From Prevotella sp. (GTDB lineage Bacteria > Bacteroidota > Bacteroidia > Bacteroidales > Bacteroidaceae): a DNA stretch of 46,426 bases. The notes beneath the pieces were generated by a model that saw only the letters and a list, made by a program, of their open reading frames with translations, ran no database searches and was not told the origin of the DNA. The stretch is taken from contig JALFCW010000126.1 in NCBI GenBank assembly GCA_022771625.1, positions 1 through 46,426 on the forward strand. The letters run 5' to 3'. The translations under genes and the position numbers were made by a program. Below are positions 24,596-33,500 of this stretch, one piece after another (the first letter of the stretch is position 1; the number at the start of each line of letters is the position of its first letter).

Positions 24596-27070
24596 TTAGG
24601 ACTTCCTCATTCTCTTAAATGCAAGCAGAGCGATGACGAGGATGAGGAGGGCATAGGCGATGTAGGCGATGACCTCTGTGGTCTTCACTGTCTGCGGGTC
24701 GAAGTTGAGGATTACCTTATGGTTGCCTGGCTTCACCTTGATGGCTCGGAGCACATAGTTGACACGCCCCACCTCAACAGGTTCACCATCCACTGTGGCA
24801 GTCCATCCGGGATAATATATCTCAGAGAATACCACTACTCCACCCTTTGTGGAGTTAACCTCGTATTCTGCATGATTGGGACCATACACCTTAAGAGTAA
24901 CCATACTCTCGCCTTCCTGCTTGACGCTACCTCCGAGGATATCACTGAATTTCTTGTCAGCCACAGCCTCGTGGCGCAACTGCATATTCGACAAAGCAGA
25001 CAATTCCTTGTTGGCATTATCGACATACGTCACCTTATCCACCATCCATGCACTGCCATAGACATAAGGATTTGTGATGGGCACAGTCTGCCCTCCTTCA
25101 AGGGGAAGGATGAAATACTTGGCGTTGAGCATGTTGAGCACGGGGAATATGCTGTCACCATTCACCTTGGTCATATCGCCTTGGGCCTTGCCGACAGATG
25201 AGAACACTCCGTTCATCTCCTTGTGGATATGAGCATCCACCAGTTCCTGATAGCGGCGCAGTTTGGCTGCGTGATAACCACCTATACTGTTGACATAGTA
25301 AGAAGTCTCGTTCTCATTGAACGTACTCTTGGACAGATTCAATACACGATATCCCAATGACTTGTCGTTAAGGATAAAGTCGATACTTCCGTCCTTACTT
25401 ACCGGTTGATCCTTTACACTTGCCTCCACAAACATCTCGTCGTTGAGATAGCGCTTGTTGACAATCCAAAGATCGAAGAGACAGAGCACGAGAACAAGAC
25501 CCACAAAATAATTTGCCTGCAGTTTGCCACGCAGGAACAGGAACATCATCAGACATCCCGCACAGATGACAATCATCGACCTGCGGCAATCTGCAGTAAA
25601 CACTGCCTCGCGCATCTCGGTGAGATTAGCAAAGAGCGGAGTCAACTGGTCGGCAGAGGCACCAGCAAATGCCTGACGCTCCTGTGCAGAGATATAGTCG
25701 AACATCCCCGGACAGATGTCAAACAGAAGGCAAACACCCGCAGTCAATGCGAAGCATATATACAGATATTTCTTATTACTCTTAATATATTCGGGTTCTT
25801 CGATAATCTTCTTCAATGCCAGCATGGCAAGCAGAGGGATAGTGAACTCGGCAATGACGAGGATGGAAGCCACTGTGCGGAACTTGGCATACATCGGAAC
25901 ATAATCAAGGAAGAAATCAGTGAACGGCATGAAGTTGCGTCCCCACGACAAGAGCACCGATAATATCGTTGCTGCAAGAAGTGCCCACTTCATAGGTCCC
26001 TTCACAATGAAGAGCGCAAGCAAGAAGAGGAACATCACGAATGCACCTACATACACCGGACCGCTTGTCATCGGTTGGTCGCCCCAGTACTGACCGAGTT
26101 GCTGATATATATATACATAATTATTGTCAGCCTTCTCCATAGCCACCTCACTGCGCGAGAGAGGTACCGAAGCGCCGCCCTTGGCATTAGGGATGAGCAA
26201 GGTGAGTGTCTCGTCGATACCATAGCTCCACTGAGTGATATAGTCGCGGTCGAGACCGCTACTTGTCTGATTATCAGAATTAGCCTTAACGAGTTCGCTC
26301 TTTCCACGCATCGACTCCTTGCTATACTCCCATGTGTGATAGAGGTTGGATATATTCATCATCACTCCTATCAATGCTCCGGCAGCAGACACACCCGCAG
26401 CCTTGAGGAAATGGTTCATCTGGTGCTTGCGCAATGAATCCACGAAGAAAGCAATCACCATGGCAATGATAACAAAGATATAGTAATACGTCATCTGCAC
26501 ATGATTAGCCTGTATCTCAAGGGCTGTGAAAATGGCTGTCACTGCAAGGCCCCACAGGTATTTACCCCTATAAGCGAGGATGACTCCGGCAATCATCGGA
26601 GGAAGATAAGCCAATGCCATCACTTTCCAATAATGACCGGCGGCAATGATAATCAAGAAATACGTACTGAATGCCCATATCACCGAGCCCAATGCAGCCA
26701 GTGACTGACGGAAGTCGAAAGCTCTTAAGAGAATATAAAATCCGAGCATATAGGCGAATAGGTACCACACATAGTCGGGCAACCAAAGATGATAGGCGTC
26801 AGCAACCATGTGCAATGCATCCATACTCTTATATGACGGTGCGCTCTGATAGGTGGGCATACCGCAGAATGCCGAATTTGTCCATCTGCATATATCTCCT
26901 GTCTGCTTATTATATTCAGAGGCGTCTCTACCAAATCCCACTCCCGCTGCGGAATCGTGACGATAGAGAATTCTGCCCTCGGTGTCAGCGGGGAAGAAGT
27001 ATGCAAACGACAATACTACGAACAATATCACTGCCAGCACATCAGGCAAGCATTTCTTAAATGTACTCAT
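24596..27070 (-). CDS. YfhO-like polytopic membrane protein
   Basis: Large inner-membrane protein of 824 residues. There are about 12-13 hydrophobic helices: one near the N-terminus (VLAVILFVVLSFAYFF, about 12-27), a long series from about 100 to 540, and one at the very C-terminus (VIAYIAYALLILVIALLAF). A soluble beta-rich domain sits before the last helix, with VVVFSEIYYPGWTATVDGE, which is the signature of the YfhO family. YfhO proteins are GT-C-like and have been linked to glycosylation of lipoteichoic acid in Firmicutes. The role in Bacteroidetes is not known to me; a lipid-linked glycosyltransferase is a reasonable guess. It has its own promoter and is divergent from the tiny membrane-protein pair. 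Confidence 0.85.
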   Translation of the reverse strand: MSTFKKCLPDVLAVILFVVLSFAYFFPADTEGRILYRHDSAAGVGFGRDASEYNKQTGDICRWTNSAFCGMPTYQSAPSYKSMDALHMVADAYHLWLPDYVWYLFAYMLGFYILLRAFDFRQSLAALGSVIWAFSTYFLIIIAAGHYWKVMALAYLPPMIAGVILAYRGKYLWGLAVTAIFTALEIQANHVQMTYYYIFVIIAMVIAFFVDSLRKHQMNHFLKAAGVSAAGALIGVMMNISNLYHTWEYSKESMRGKSELVKANSDNQTSSGLDRDYITQWSYGIDETLTLLIPNAKGGASVPLSRSEVAMEKADNNYVYIYQQLGQYWGDQPMTSGPVYVGAFVMFLFLLALFIVKGPMKWALLAATILSVLLSWGRNFMPFTDFFLDYVPMYAKFRTVASILVIAEFTIPLLAMLALKKIIEEPEYIKSNKKYLYICFALTAGVCLLFDICPGMFDYISAQERQAFAGASADQLTPLFANLTEMREAVFTADCRRSMIVICAGCLMMFLFLRGKLQANYFVGLVLVLCLFDLWIVNKRYLNDEMFVEASVKDQPVSKDGSIDFILNDKSLGYRVLNLSKSTFNENETSYYVNSIGGYHAAKLRRYQELVDAHIHKEMNGVFSSVGKAQGDMTKVNGDSIFPVLNMLNAKYFILPLEGGQTVPITNPYVYGSAWMVDKVTYVDNANKELSALSNMQLRHEAVADKKFSDILGGSVKQEGESMVTLKVYGPNHAEYEVNSTKGGVVVFSEIYYPGWTATVDGEPVEVGRVNYVLRAIKVKPGNHKVILNFDPQTVKTTEVIAYIAYALLILVIALLAFKRMRKS

Positions 27071-27098
27071 TCTATTTAATGTTTTTTGTTTTCGGGCA

Positions 27099-27128
27099 CA
27101 AAGTTACAAAAAAAACAGGAAATAACAA
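27099..27128 (-). promoter_or_regulatory. Promoter of the YfhO-like gene
   Basis: On the minus strand TTG (27128-27126), 19 bp, TAACTTTG (27106-27099), giving a leader of about 23-25 nt before 27070. Confidence 0.65.
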
Positions 27129-27166
27129 CCATTTATTATAAAAAACAAATCTTTTTATCTATTTTC

Positions 27167-27197
27167 TTGTTTTTTTCAATAATAGTTTTTATCTTTG
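27167..27197 (+). promoter_or_regulatory. Promoter of tiny membrane proteins and mtn
   Basis: TTG (27167-27169), 20 bp, TATCTTTG (27190-27197): a perfect consensus match. The first ATG (27213) is 15 nt after the -7 box, so the leader is only about 10 nt. No other promoter is evident before the nucleosidase gene at 27574. Confidence 0.75.
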
Positions 27198-27212
27198 CAG
27201 ACAAAAAAGCTT

Positions 27213-27461
27213 ATGAGTGAATTTGAATCAAATAGAAAAAGAACTGAGAAAATTGAGCAACGAAATAATGTTCGTAAAGAAAAGCTTGCCTCTTTTTTCT
27301 ATGATTTGGCCAAATTGATATTTGCTACGTTAGGGTTAGGGGGCTTAAGTCCTCTATTAACAAATAGCGATACGATTATTAATTTGCCAATATTTATTTT
27401 GGGGTTAATTGCCACTTTCTCACTGGCATTTTTTGCTAATCAAATATTAAAATATAAATAA
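27213..27461 (+). CDS. Small two-helix membrane protein, unknown function
   Basis: Protein of 82 residues not recognised with confidence. The N-terminal third is highly charged (ESNRKRTEKIEQRNNVRKEK) and probably cytoplasmic. It is followed by a hydrophobic segment around residues 30-50 (FFYDLAKLIFATLGLGGLS) and a second around 58-78 (LPIFILGLIATFSLAFFANQ). The layout is like small Bacteroidetes membrane proteins of unknown function (DUF6722 has a similar size and two helices, but I cannot confirm it). The ATG at 27213 is preferred over a TTG inside the -7 box. A 34-residue membrane peptide gene follows after 4 bp and mtn after a further 3 bp, so all three look like one operon. Confidence 0.72.
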   Translation: MSEFESNRKRTEKIEQRNNVRKEKLASFFYDLAKLIFATLGLGGLSPLLTNSDTIINLPIFILGLIATFSLAFFANQILKYK

Positions 27462-27465
27462 GATT

Positions 27466-27570
27466 ATGGATATGTTAGAATTGTTATTTGGTGTTTGTGC
27501 CTTAATTGGTGTCTCACTTGTTATCTTTTCTTATACCAAGCCTGGTAAGAAATGGCTACAAGAATTGTAA
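27466..27570 (+). CDS. Very small single-helix membrane peptide, unknown function
   Basis: An open frame of only 34 codons begins 4 bp after the previous stop and ends 3 bp before the nucleosidase start. The peptide opens MDMLELL, has one hydrophobic helix (FGVCALIGVSLVIFSY, residues 8-23) and a basic tail (TKPGKKWLQEL), an arrangement that would place the tail in the cytoplasm. Tight spacing between two good genes and one clean transmembrane helix support it being translated. It could be a partner of the 82-residue protein, a regulatory peptide or a toxin-like peptide. Nothing in sequence decides among these. Confidence 0.55.
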   Translation: MDMLELLFGVCALIGVSLVIFSYTKPGKKWLQEL

Positions 27571-27573
27571 CTC

Positions 27574-28260
27574 ATGAAGATTGGTATAATTATCGCGATG
27601 GACAAGGAATTCCGTCGTATAAGTGAACTGCTCGACGGACAGAAAAGAGAAGAGGACGGAGGCAGGATATTCGTCATGGGACGCCTTGGCGATAACGAGT
27701 TAGTGTTGCATCAATGCGGTATTGGAAAGGTGAATGCCGCAGTGGGAGTTAGTGAGTTGATACGCCGCTATAGTCCCGACCTTGTGGTGTCAACAGGTTG
27801 TGCTGGAGGCGGTCGCACCGACATGGAGGTGATGGACGTTGTGGTGAGCACAGAATTGGCATATCACGATGTATATTGCGGCGAAGCCATCGGTAAAACA
27901 GTATATGGGCAAGTGCAGGGCATGCCGGCTCGATATGAATCACCCATAGAACTTGTTGAAAAGGCAAAGTCGGTATCACCGAGAGTTCATGCCGGACTGA
28001 TTGTCACCGGCGACTGGTTTGTCGATTCCCGCGAAAAGATGCGCGAGATAGTAGGTCATTTCCCTGAAGCGGCAGCCGTAGATATGGAGTCTGCGGCAAT
28101 AGCCCAAACTTGCCATATCTACGGCATTCCGTTTATCTCGTTCCGTGTCATCAGCGACATTCCCCTAAAGGACACCAATGCCGCCATGTATCACGACTTT
28201 TGGAGTACTGTGGGAGAAACGTCGTTTCAAACGACAAAAGACTTCCTTTTAAGAATTTAA
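27574..28260 (+). CDS. mtnN: 5'-methylthioadenosine/S-adenosylhomocysteine nucleosidase
   Basis: Cytoplasmic enzyme of 228 residues that removes adenine from methylthioadenosine and S-adenosylhomocysteine, recycling by-products of polyamine synthesis and methylation. The start MKIGIIIAMDKEF places the catalytic glutamate at E12, as in E. coli. LVVSTGCAGG (about 69-78), ELAYHDVYC, AAAVDMESAAIAQ (about 167-179, ribose-binding Met-Glu) and FRVISDIP with the catalytic aspartate D195 complete the active site. Length matches MtnN (232). Futalosine hydrolase of the menaquinone route is related, but the MESAAIAQ/RVISD context and length fit MtnN better. It is last in the small operon from 27213 and ends 3 bp from convergent typA. 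Confidence 0.9.
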   Translation: MKIGIIIAMDKEFRRISELLDGQKREEDGGRIFVMGRLGDNELVLHQCGIGKVNAAVGVSELIRRYSPDLVVSTGCAGGGRTDMEVMDVVVSTELAYHDVYCGEAIGKTVYGQVQGMPARYESPIELVEKAKSVSPRVHAGLIVTGDWFVDSREKMREIVGHFPEAAAVDMESAAIAQTCHIYGIPFISFRVISDIPLKDTNAAMYHDFWSTVGETSFQTTKDFLLRI

Positions 28261-28263
28261 TAA

Positions 28264-30063
28264 TCACTTGCTCGCTTTCTTGCGATCGTTGTGATCGAGG
28301 ATTGTCTTGCGCATGCGCATACTCTTGGGAGTAACCTCCACAAGTTCGTCCTCCTTGATATATTCAAGAGCCTCTTCAAGTGAGAGCACAGTGCGCGGCA
28401 CGATGCGAGCCTTGTCGTCGGAACCACTGGCACGGGTGTTAGTCAACTGCTTCGCCTTTGCCACGTTCACCACAAGGTCATTGTCATGAACATGCTCTCC
28501 TACAACCTCACCTGCATACACCTCGTCACCTGGATCGATGAAGAACTTACCACGGTCCTGCAACTTGTCGATAGAATAAGCGTATGCCGTACCATTCTCA
28601 AGGGCAATCATCGAACCGGCGACACGTCTTGCAATGTCTCCCTTGTAAGGCTGATATTCCTTGAAGCGATGAGCCATGATAGCCTCACCCTGTGAAGCAG
28701 TGAGGACGTTGGTACGCAAACCGATGATACCGCGCGATGGAATATCAAACTCGATGTTCACACGGTCGCCCTGCGACTCCATGGATGTCATCTCACCCTT
28801 GCGGCGAGTGACCATATCAATCATCTTCGATGCAAACTCCTCGGGCACGTTGATAGTCATCTCCTCGATAGGTTCGCATTTCACACCGTTAATCTCCTTG
28901 TAAATCACCTGTGGCTGTCCAACCTGAAGCTCATAGCCCTCGCGACGCATAGTCTCGATGAGCACGGAGAGATGGAGCACACCACGTCCGCTGACCACCC
29001 ACTTGTCGGTAGAGTCCTCAAACTGACTGACCCTCAATGCGAGGTTCTTCTCCAACTCCTTCTGAAGACGGTCGTTGATATGGCGCGAAGTGACAAACTT
29101 ACCCTCGCGACCGAAGAACGGCGAGTCGTTGATAGTGAAGAGCATCGACATTGTCGGTTCGTCGATAGCAATAGGAGGCAGCGGCTCGGGATTCTCGAAG
29201 TCGCAGATGGTATCACCAATCTCAAACTTCTCCAGTCCGATGATGGCACATACGTCACCACACTGCACTTCCTGCACCTTCTTGCGGCCCATACCGTCGA
29301 ACACATGCAGTTCCTTTATCTTGGTCTTTTCAATCTTTCCGTCACGATGAGAGATAGAAATGTTCTGTCCCTCCTTAAGGGTGCCACGATGCACACGTCC
29401 CACAGCGATACGTCCCGTGTAGCTCGAATAGTCGAGTGATGTGATGAGCATCTGCGGTGTACCCTCAATCACCTTAGGAGCAGGTATCACCTCAACAATC
29501 TTGTCGAGCAAGTATGTAATATTGTCGGTAGGCTTCTTCCAGTCCTCACTCATCCATCCGTTCTTGGCGGAGCCATACACCACAGGGAAGTCCAACTGAT
29601 CCTCAGTGGCATTGAGGGAGAACATCAAGTCGAACACCATCTCATAAACCTCCTCGGGTCGGCAGTTAGGCTTATCTACCTTGTTCACCACGACAATCGG
29701 TTTGAGTCCAATCTGCAGAGCCTTCTGCAGCACGAAACGAGTCTGCGGCATAGGTCCTTCGAATGCATCCACGAGCAGTAGGCATCCGTCGGCCATATTG
29801 AGCACACGCTCCACCTCGCCACCGAAGTCGGAGTGTCCCGGAGTATCTATAATATTGATTTTTGTACCTTTCCAGTTGATGGAAACGTTTTTCGAGAGAA
29901 TAGTGATACCTCTCTCTCGCTCAAGGTCGTTGCTATCCAAAACTTGTCCGCTGAGGTCCTGTCCGTCACGGAAGAGGTTGCCAGCGAGCATCATCTTATC
30001 CACCAATGTCGTCTTACCATGATCGACGTGAGCAATAATTGCTATATTCCTAATATCTTGCAT
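28264..30063 (-). CDS. typA: Translational GTPase TypA/BipA
   Basis: Ribosome-associated GTPase of 599 residues related to EF-G and involved in 50S assembly and stress growth. G motifs are complete: AHVDHGKTTLVDKM (residues 10-23), RGITILSKN, DTPGHSDFGGEVERV and VVNKVDKPNCRP. The following beta-barrel domain and the TypA-specific C-terminal part (RGIIGLRTNVLTASQGEAIM, AYAYSIDKLQDRGKFFIDPG) distinguish it from LepA and EF-G. Length is typical (about 600). It lies between the terminator of rpsO and the convergent nucleosidase gene. Confidence 0.97.
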   Translation of the reverse strand: MQDIRNIAIIAHVDHGKTTLVDKMMLAGNLFRDGQDLSGQVLDSNDLERERGITILSKNVSINWKGTKINIIDTPGHSDFGGEVERVLNMADGCLLLVDAFEGPMPQTRFVLQKALQIGLKPIVVVNKVDKPNCRPEEVYEMVFDLMFSLNATEDQLDFPVVYGSAKNGWMSEDWKKPTDNITYLLDKIVEVIPAPKVIEGTPQMLITSLDYSSYTGRIAVGRVHRGTLKEGQNISISHRDGKIEKTKIKELHVFDGMGRKKVQEVQCGDVCAIIGLEKFEIGDTICDFENPEPLPPIAIDEPTMSMLFTINDSPFFGREGKFVTSRHINDRLQKELEKNLALRVSQFEDSTDKWVVSGRGVLHLSVLIETMRREGYELQVGQPQVIYKEINGVKCEPIEEMTINVPEEFASKMIDMVTRRKGEMTSMESQGDRVNIEFDIPSRGIIGLRTNVLTASQGEAIMAHRFKEYQPYKGDIARRVAGSMIALENGTAYAYSIDKLQDRGKFFIDPGDEVYAGEVVGEHVHDNDLVVNVAKAKQLTNTRASGSDDKARIVPRTVLSLEEALEYIKEDELVEVTPKSMRMRKTILDHNDRKKASK

Positions 30064-30085
30064 TTTTTCTACCTTATTATATTCT

Positions 30086-30126
30086 CCTAAAAAGAATCCC
30101 GCAAGCCGAATTGGTCTGCGGGATTT
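30086..30126 (-). terminator. Rho-independent terminator after rpsO
   Basis: AATCCCGCA(G)ACC and GG(CTT)GCGGGATT arms (plus-strand 30095-30107 and 30113-30125) form a strong stem on the minus strand followed by CTTTTTAGGA. It is 20 bp past the rpsO stop and 23 bp before the typA start. Confidence 0.88.
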
Positions 30127-30144
30127 AATCTTTCAGCTTCCTAC

Positions 30145-30414
30145 TTACTTACGGAGTCCGAGAGCCTTGACAATCGCACGATAGCGTTCGATGTCGCGGT
30201 CGTAGAGATAGTCGAGCAGGGCGCGACGCTTACCTACGAGCTGGGTCAGGGATCTTGCAGTAGTATAATCTTTACGGTTCTTCTTCAGATGTTCCGTCAA
30301 GTGGGAAATACGGTATGAGAACAATGCTATCTGGCTCTCAGCAGAACCAGTATCAGTGTTAGACTTTCCGTATTGTCCAAAGATCTCTTGTTTTTTTGCT
30401 TGATCTAAATACAT
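30145..30414 (-). CDS. rpsO: 30S ribosomal protein S15
   Basis: Small-subunit protein of 89 residues that binds the central domain of 16S rRNA and bridges to 23S rRNA. TGSAESQIALFSYRISHLTE (about 22-41), HLKKNRKDYTTARSLTQLVG and KRRALLDYLYDRDIERYRAI are the conserved S15 helices. Length is exactly typical. It has its own -7 box (30476-30469) and a strong terminator, so it is monocistronic here; the frequent neighbour pnp is absent. Confidence 0.98.
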   Translation of the reverse strand: MYLDQAKKQEIFGQYGKSNTDTGSAESQIALFSYRISHLTEHLKKNRKDYTTARSLTQLVGKRRALLDYLYDRDIERYRAIVKALGLRK

Positions 30415-30468
30415 AGACTTTAATTAATTAATAATGTTATAAATATGTTGTTTTGCGAAATGCGGGTG

Positions 30469-30476
30469 CAAAGGTA
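30469..30476 (-). promoter_or_regulatory. -7 box of rpsO (TACCTTTG)
   Basis: CAAAGGTA on the plus strand reads TACCTTTG on the minus strand and implies a leader of about 50 nt before rpsO. The leader could hold the autoregulatory S15 site, but I cannot identify one. Confidence 0.5.
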
Positions 30477-30498
30477 CGAATAAAAATTAAGAATTAAG

Positions 30499-30533
30499 AA
30501 TTAAGAGTAAAGAAATAATCTCCACTCTTAATT
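30499..30533 (-). terminator. A/T-rich hairpin after the LRR protein gene
   Basis: AATTAAGAGT (30499-30508) and ACTCTTAATT (30524-30533) are perfect 10-bp arms. On the minus strand the stem is followed by CTTAATTCTTAATTTTTATT. It begins 9 bp past the LRR gene stop. Part of it is a GAATTAA tandem repeat (30485-30504). Confidence 0.6.
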
Positions 30534-30541
30534 ATTTAACC

Positions 30542-33500
30542 TTATTTAACCACCTTACGAGTCTTATTGCCTTGTTTGATGATAAATATTCCCTTGCCAT
30601 TAGCATTATCGAGGCGCATTCCATTGATATTATATACCTTGGCAGGACCATTGGTATTATCAATCTCCACGCCCTGAATACCAGCCGCAGTCACACTTAT
30701 CGGGTTGGTATAGACAGTGAGGTTGGGGAACTTCTCATTAAGCATTGCACCTACGACATTTTCTATTGGTGATGACAGATTGAATGTGGTGACACCGTCT
30801 TTCAGGAAATACTCGTCATCAATAAAGAGTTCCTCACCTGTCAATTCACCAGAGTCCTCGTCATACCAAGGCTCACCCACAAACCAACGGTATGTTGTTG
30901 CAGCTCCGTCAATCTCCTTCTCAGAGGAAAGATCTATAACTCCATTTTCAATGGTGACGTCGATTGGTTGCTGCTCGCCATACTGATATTCCTGATATAC
31001 AGGCAAAGGCAATGTGCTAAAGCGGAACTTGTTTTTGTCGATATGCACAGCTCTCAAATCACTTATCTTCGACAAGTCTATTGTCTCAAGGAGATTGTTT
31101 GACAAGAATATCTGGTTGAGCGAAGGCACCTTGCTTAGGTCGATTGTAGCGAGTTGGTTGCCCGAAAGGTCGAGATCCCACATATTGCTGTTATCGAGTT
31201 TCACCTCTGCCAACTGGTTATTGGCAAGATAGAGCAAAGATAAGTTTCTGCAAGCCGTAGCATCGAATGATGTCAGTTTGTTGTCGTTCATTGACAACAG
31301 CATCAAGTCGGCAGCATGGTCTCCCAAGTCGATGCTTTCGAAATTGTTGTTGTTCAACTTCAGCTCCATCAAGTTATGTCCACTTGGCAGTTTAATATCC
31401 GAGATACCGGCATTGTCGATATTCACGAGTGTGAGCTGCGTCATATTTGTGAGGTCAACATCAGCCAACTTAGCACCAGTAAGGTTGAATACATAGAGAG
31501 GCACGTCAGCCTTATATGCATAAACAGCACATTCTCGTCCTGCGTAAGTCTTGACATTCAATGTGGTGAGATTATCATCTACTGAATAGGTAGCCATACT
31601 TAATCCACCACCCTTCCAGTCTATACAGATAGTTGAAATATCCTTAGCACGCAAAACCATTGTAGCCACGCCATCCTCAAGAGTCTTGAATGTTGCCAAC
31701 TTATTCTTTGGCATATCAGCAGCCTCAACGGATGATGTCTTCAGAGTAAGTCCAGGGAATGAAGGATTAGACATCTCGCAATAAACCTTCTTGCCGAATA
31801 TCGGAGAGAGGAAAAGGGTCATACCGTCAGTAATGGTATAGTCGGTACCCTCGGTCAATGCAGTTCCGTCCTCCTGCTTCCAAACATATACTGTTGTTCC
31901 ACCCTGGCTATGGTCTTCAAGGTCGATACTTGGAGCGAGAGTAGCAATCTGCACATCCTTCTGCGGAGCGAATGTAAACACGTCAAGACCTTTGAGCACT
32001 GGCAGAGTAGAGAAATTGAGAGCGTTCTGCTCGCACTTGAACTCCCTGAGCGAGTTGGTTTCCGGCATTACAAGGTCAACAATCTGGTTGTTGGAGATGT
32101 CACACTTAGTCATCAGCGTCATATAGCTGAGGTTGACCGAAGTAAGACTGTTGTTGCTGAGATTGAGAGTTTCCATATTGTCGGCATCCTTAAGCGACAA
32201 CTCCTCTATAAAGTTGTTGCTGAGATTGAGGTTATGGATAGTACCCATATCATTCAGCGTTACGCTCATCATTCCGTTGTTCGACAGGTCTATGTCCTGC
32301 AGGAAGTTCTTCTGGAAATAGTCGTTCACACCACGAATGTTGAGTGATGAGAAATAGTTGCCGTTGAGCACAAGGCTCTTCAATCCCTTGTTATAACCAA
32401 GGTCAATAGCATAAAGTCCTGTACCTACGAGCGACAGATACTGCATTGAACGCAGTTTGCTCAGGTCGATACTGTTCAGTGTCATACCGTCGATGCCAAG
32501 TGCGTTCACGATGTCATCCTGCTCCACATATACAGTGATTGTGCCATAAGTGCTCTTAGTATTCACATTGAAGTCGGCAGGTATTGTCTCAGTAGTAGCA
32601 GTAAATTCCTTCTTCTGTCCGTCGCCGAAGTCAACATAGAATTTCTTGGGATTAGCCTCGGTAGCACCGACAATTCCCACCTTAAGTTTTACGTCAACAC
32701 CATTTCTGTCAAGAACAGGGGCAGAAAGAGAGAAAGCGATGTCGGGCTTACCGAATTCCTCCACGGTCTTAACCCTGAAATTATCTGTTCGCAAAGGCAG
32801 ATAATCGAGCTGCAGGTCGGGGAACATATCATTAGCAAAAGCGAGATAAACCTTCAGGTCTTCTCCTATTTCCTTAAGCAGTGTCACCTTACCATTTTCA
32901 TATTTATAATAGCTTTCGTCGAGAGCCGTGGTGGTAAGATTGGTTTCATCCACAAGGAACATACCGAATGTAGTGGTAGTACCCTCGCGCAACACCTTGT
33001 CAGAGAGGTCGATCACATCGCCCACCTTATAAGTTGCTGCCACAGGCATATTTCTCTGATAATAGTCATACTGAACCCATGTGCCCTGAGGTTCGGGCAG
33101 TGTGGCGTATGTGAAGCAGTTGTTGCGCAGAATGACATTCACAAGATTGCGATTGTTCGACAGGTCGATACGCGTCAACATGTTGTCGGCGAGATATAGC
33201 TGCTGAAGGAAGTCGTTCTTGGTGACGTCAACCTCTGTAAAGTTATTACCGGCTGCAAAGAGATACACCAGGGAAATATTATTTGTCACGTCAAGTTTCT
33301 CCAACTTTGTCTGTGAACCCTGACGGTCGGCATAGAACTGCTGCAAATAGGTAAGATTACTGAGGTCTATGCTCGGGATATTGGTATCGCTGATGTTAAG
33401 GATAGTCAAATGAGTATTCTTGCTAACATCCAATGAACTCACCTGTGTTCCGTCGAGCGAGAGCTGCTGCAGCTCAGGGCATCCTGTAGGGTCAACTGTT

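Noticed and set aside
27195..27212. TTG start for the 82-residue membrane protein
   Set aside because: The TTG is part of the TATCTTTG -7 box and would lie upstream of transcription; the ATG at 27213 is used.
27574..28260. Futalosine hydrolase instead of MTA/SAH nucleosidase
   Set aside because: E12, MESAAIAQ and RVISD with length 228 fit MtnN; no menaquinone pathway gene is nearby.
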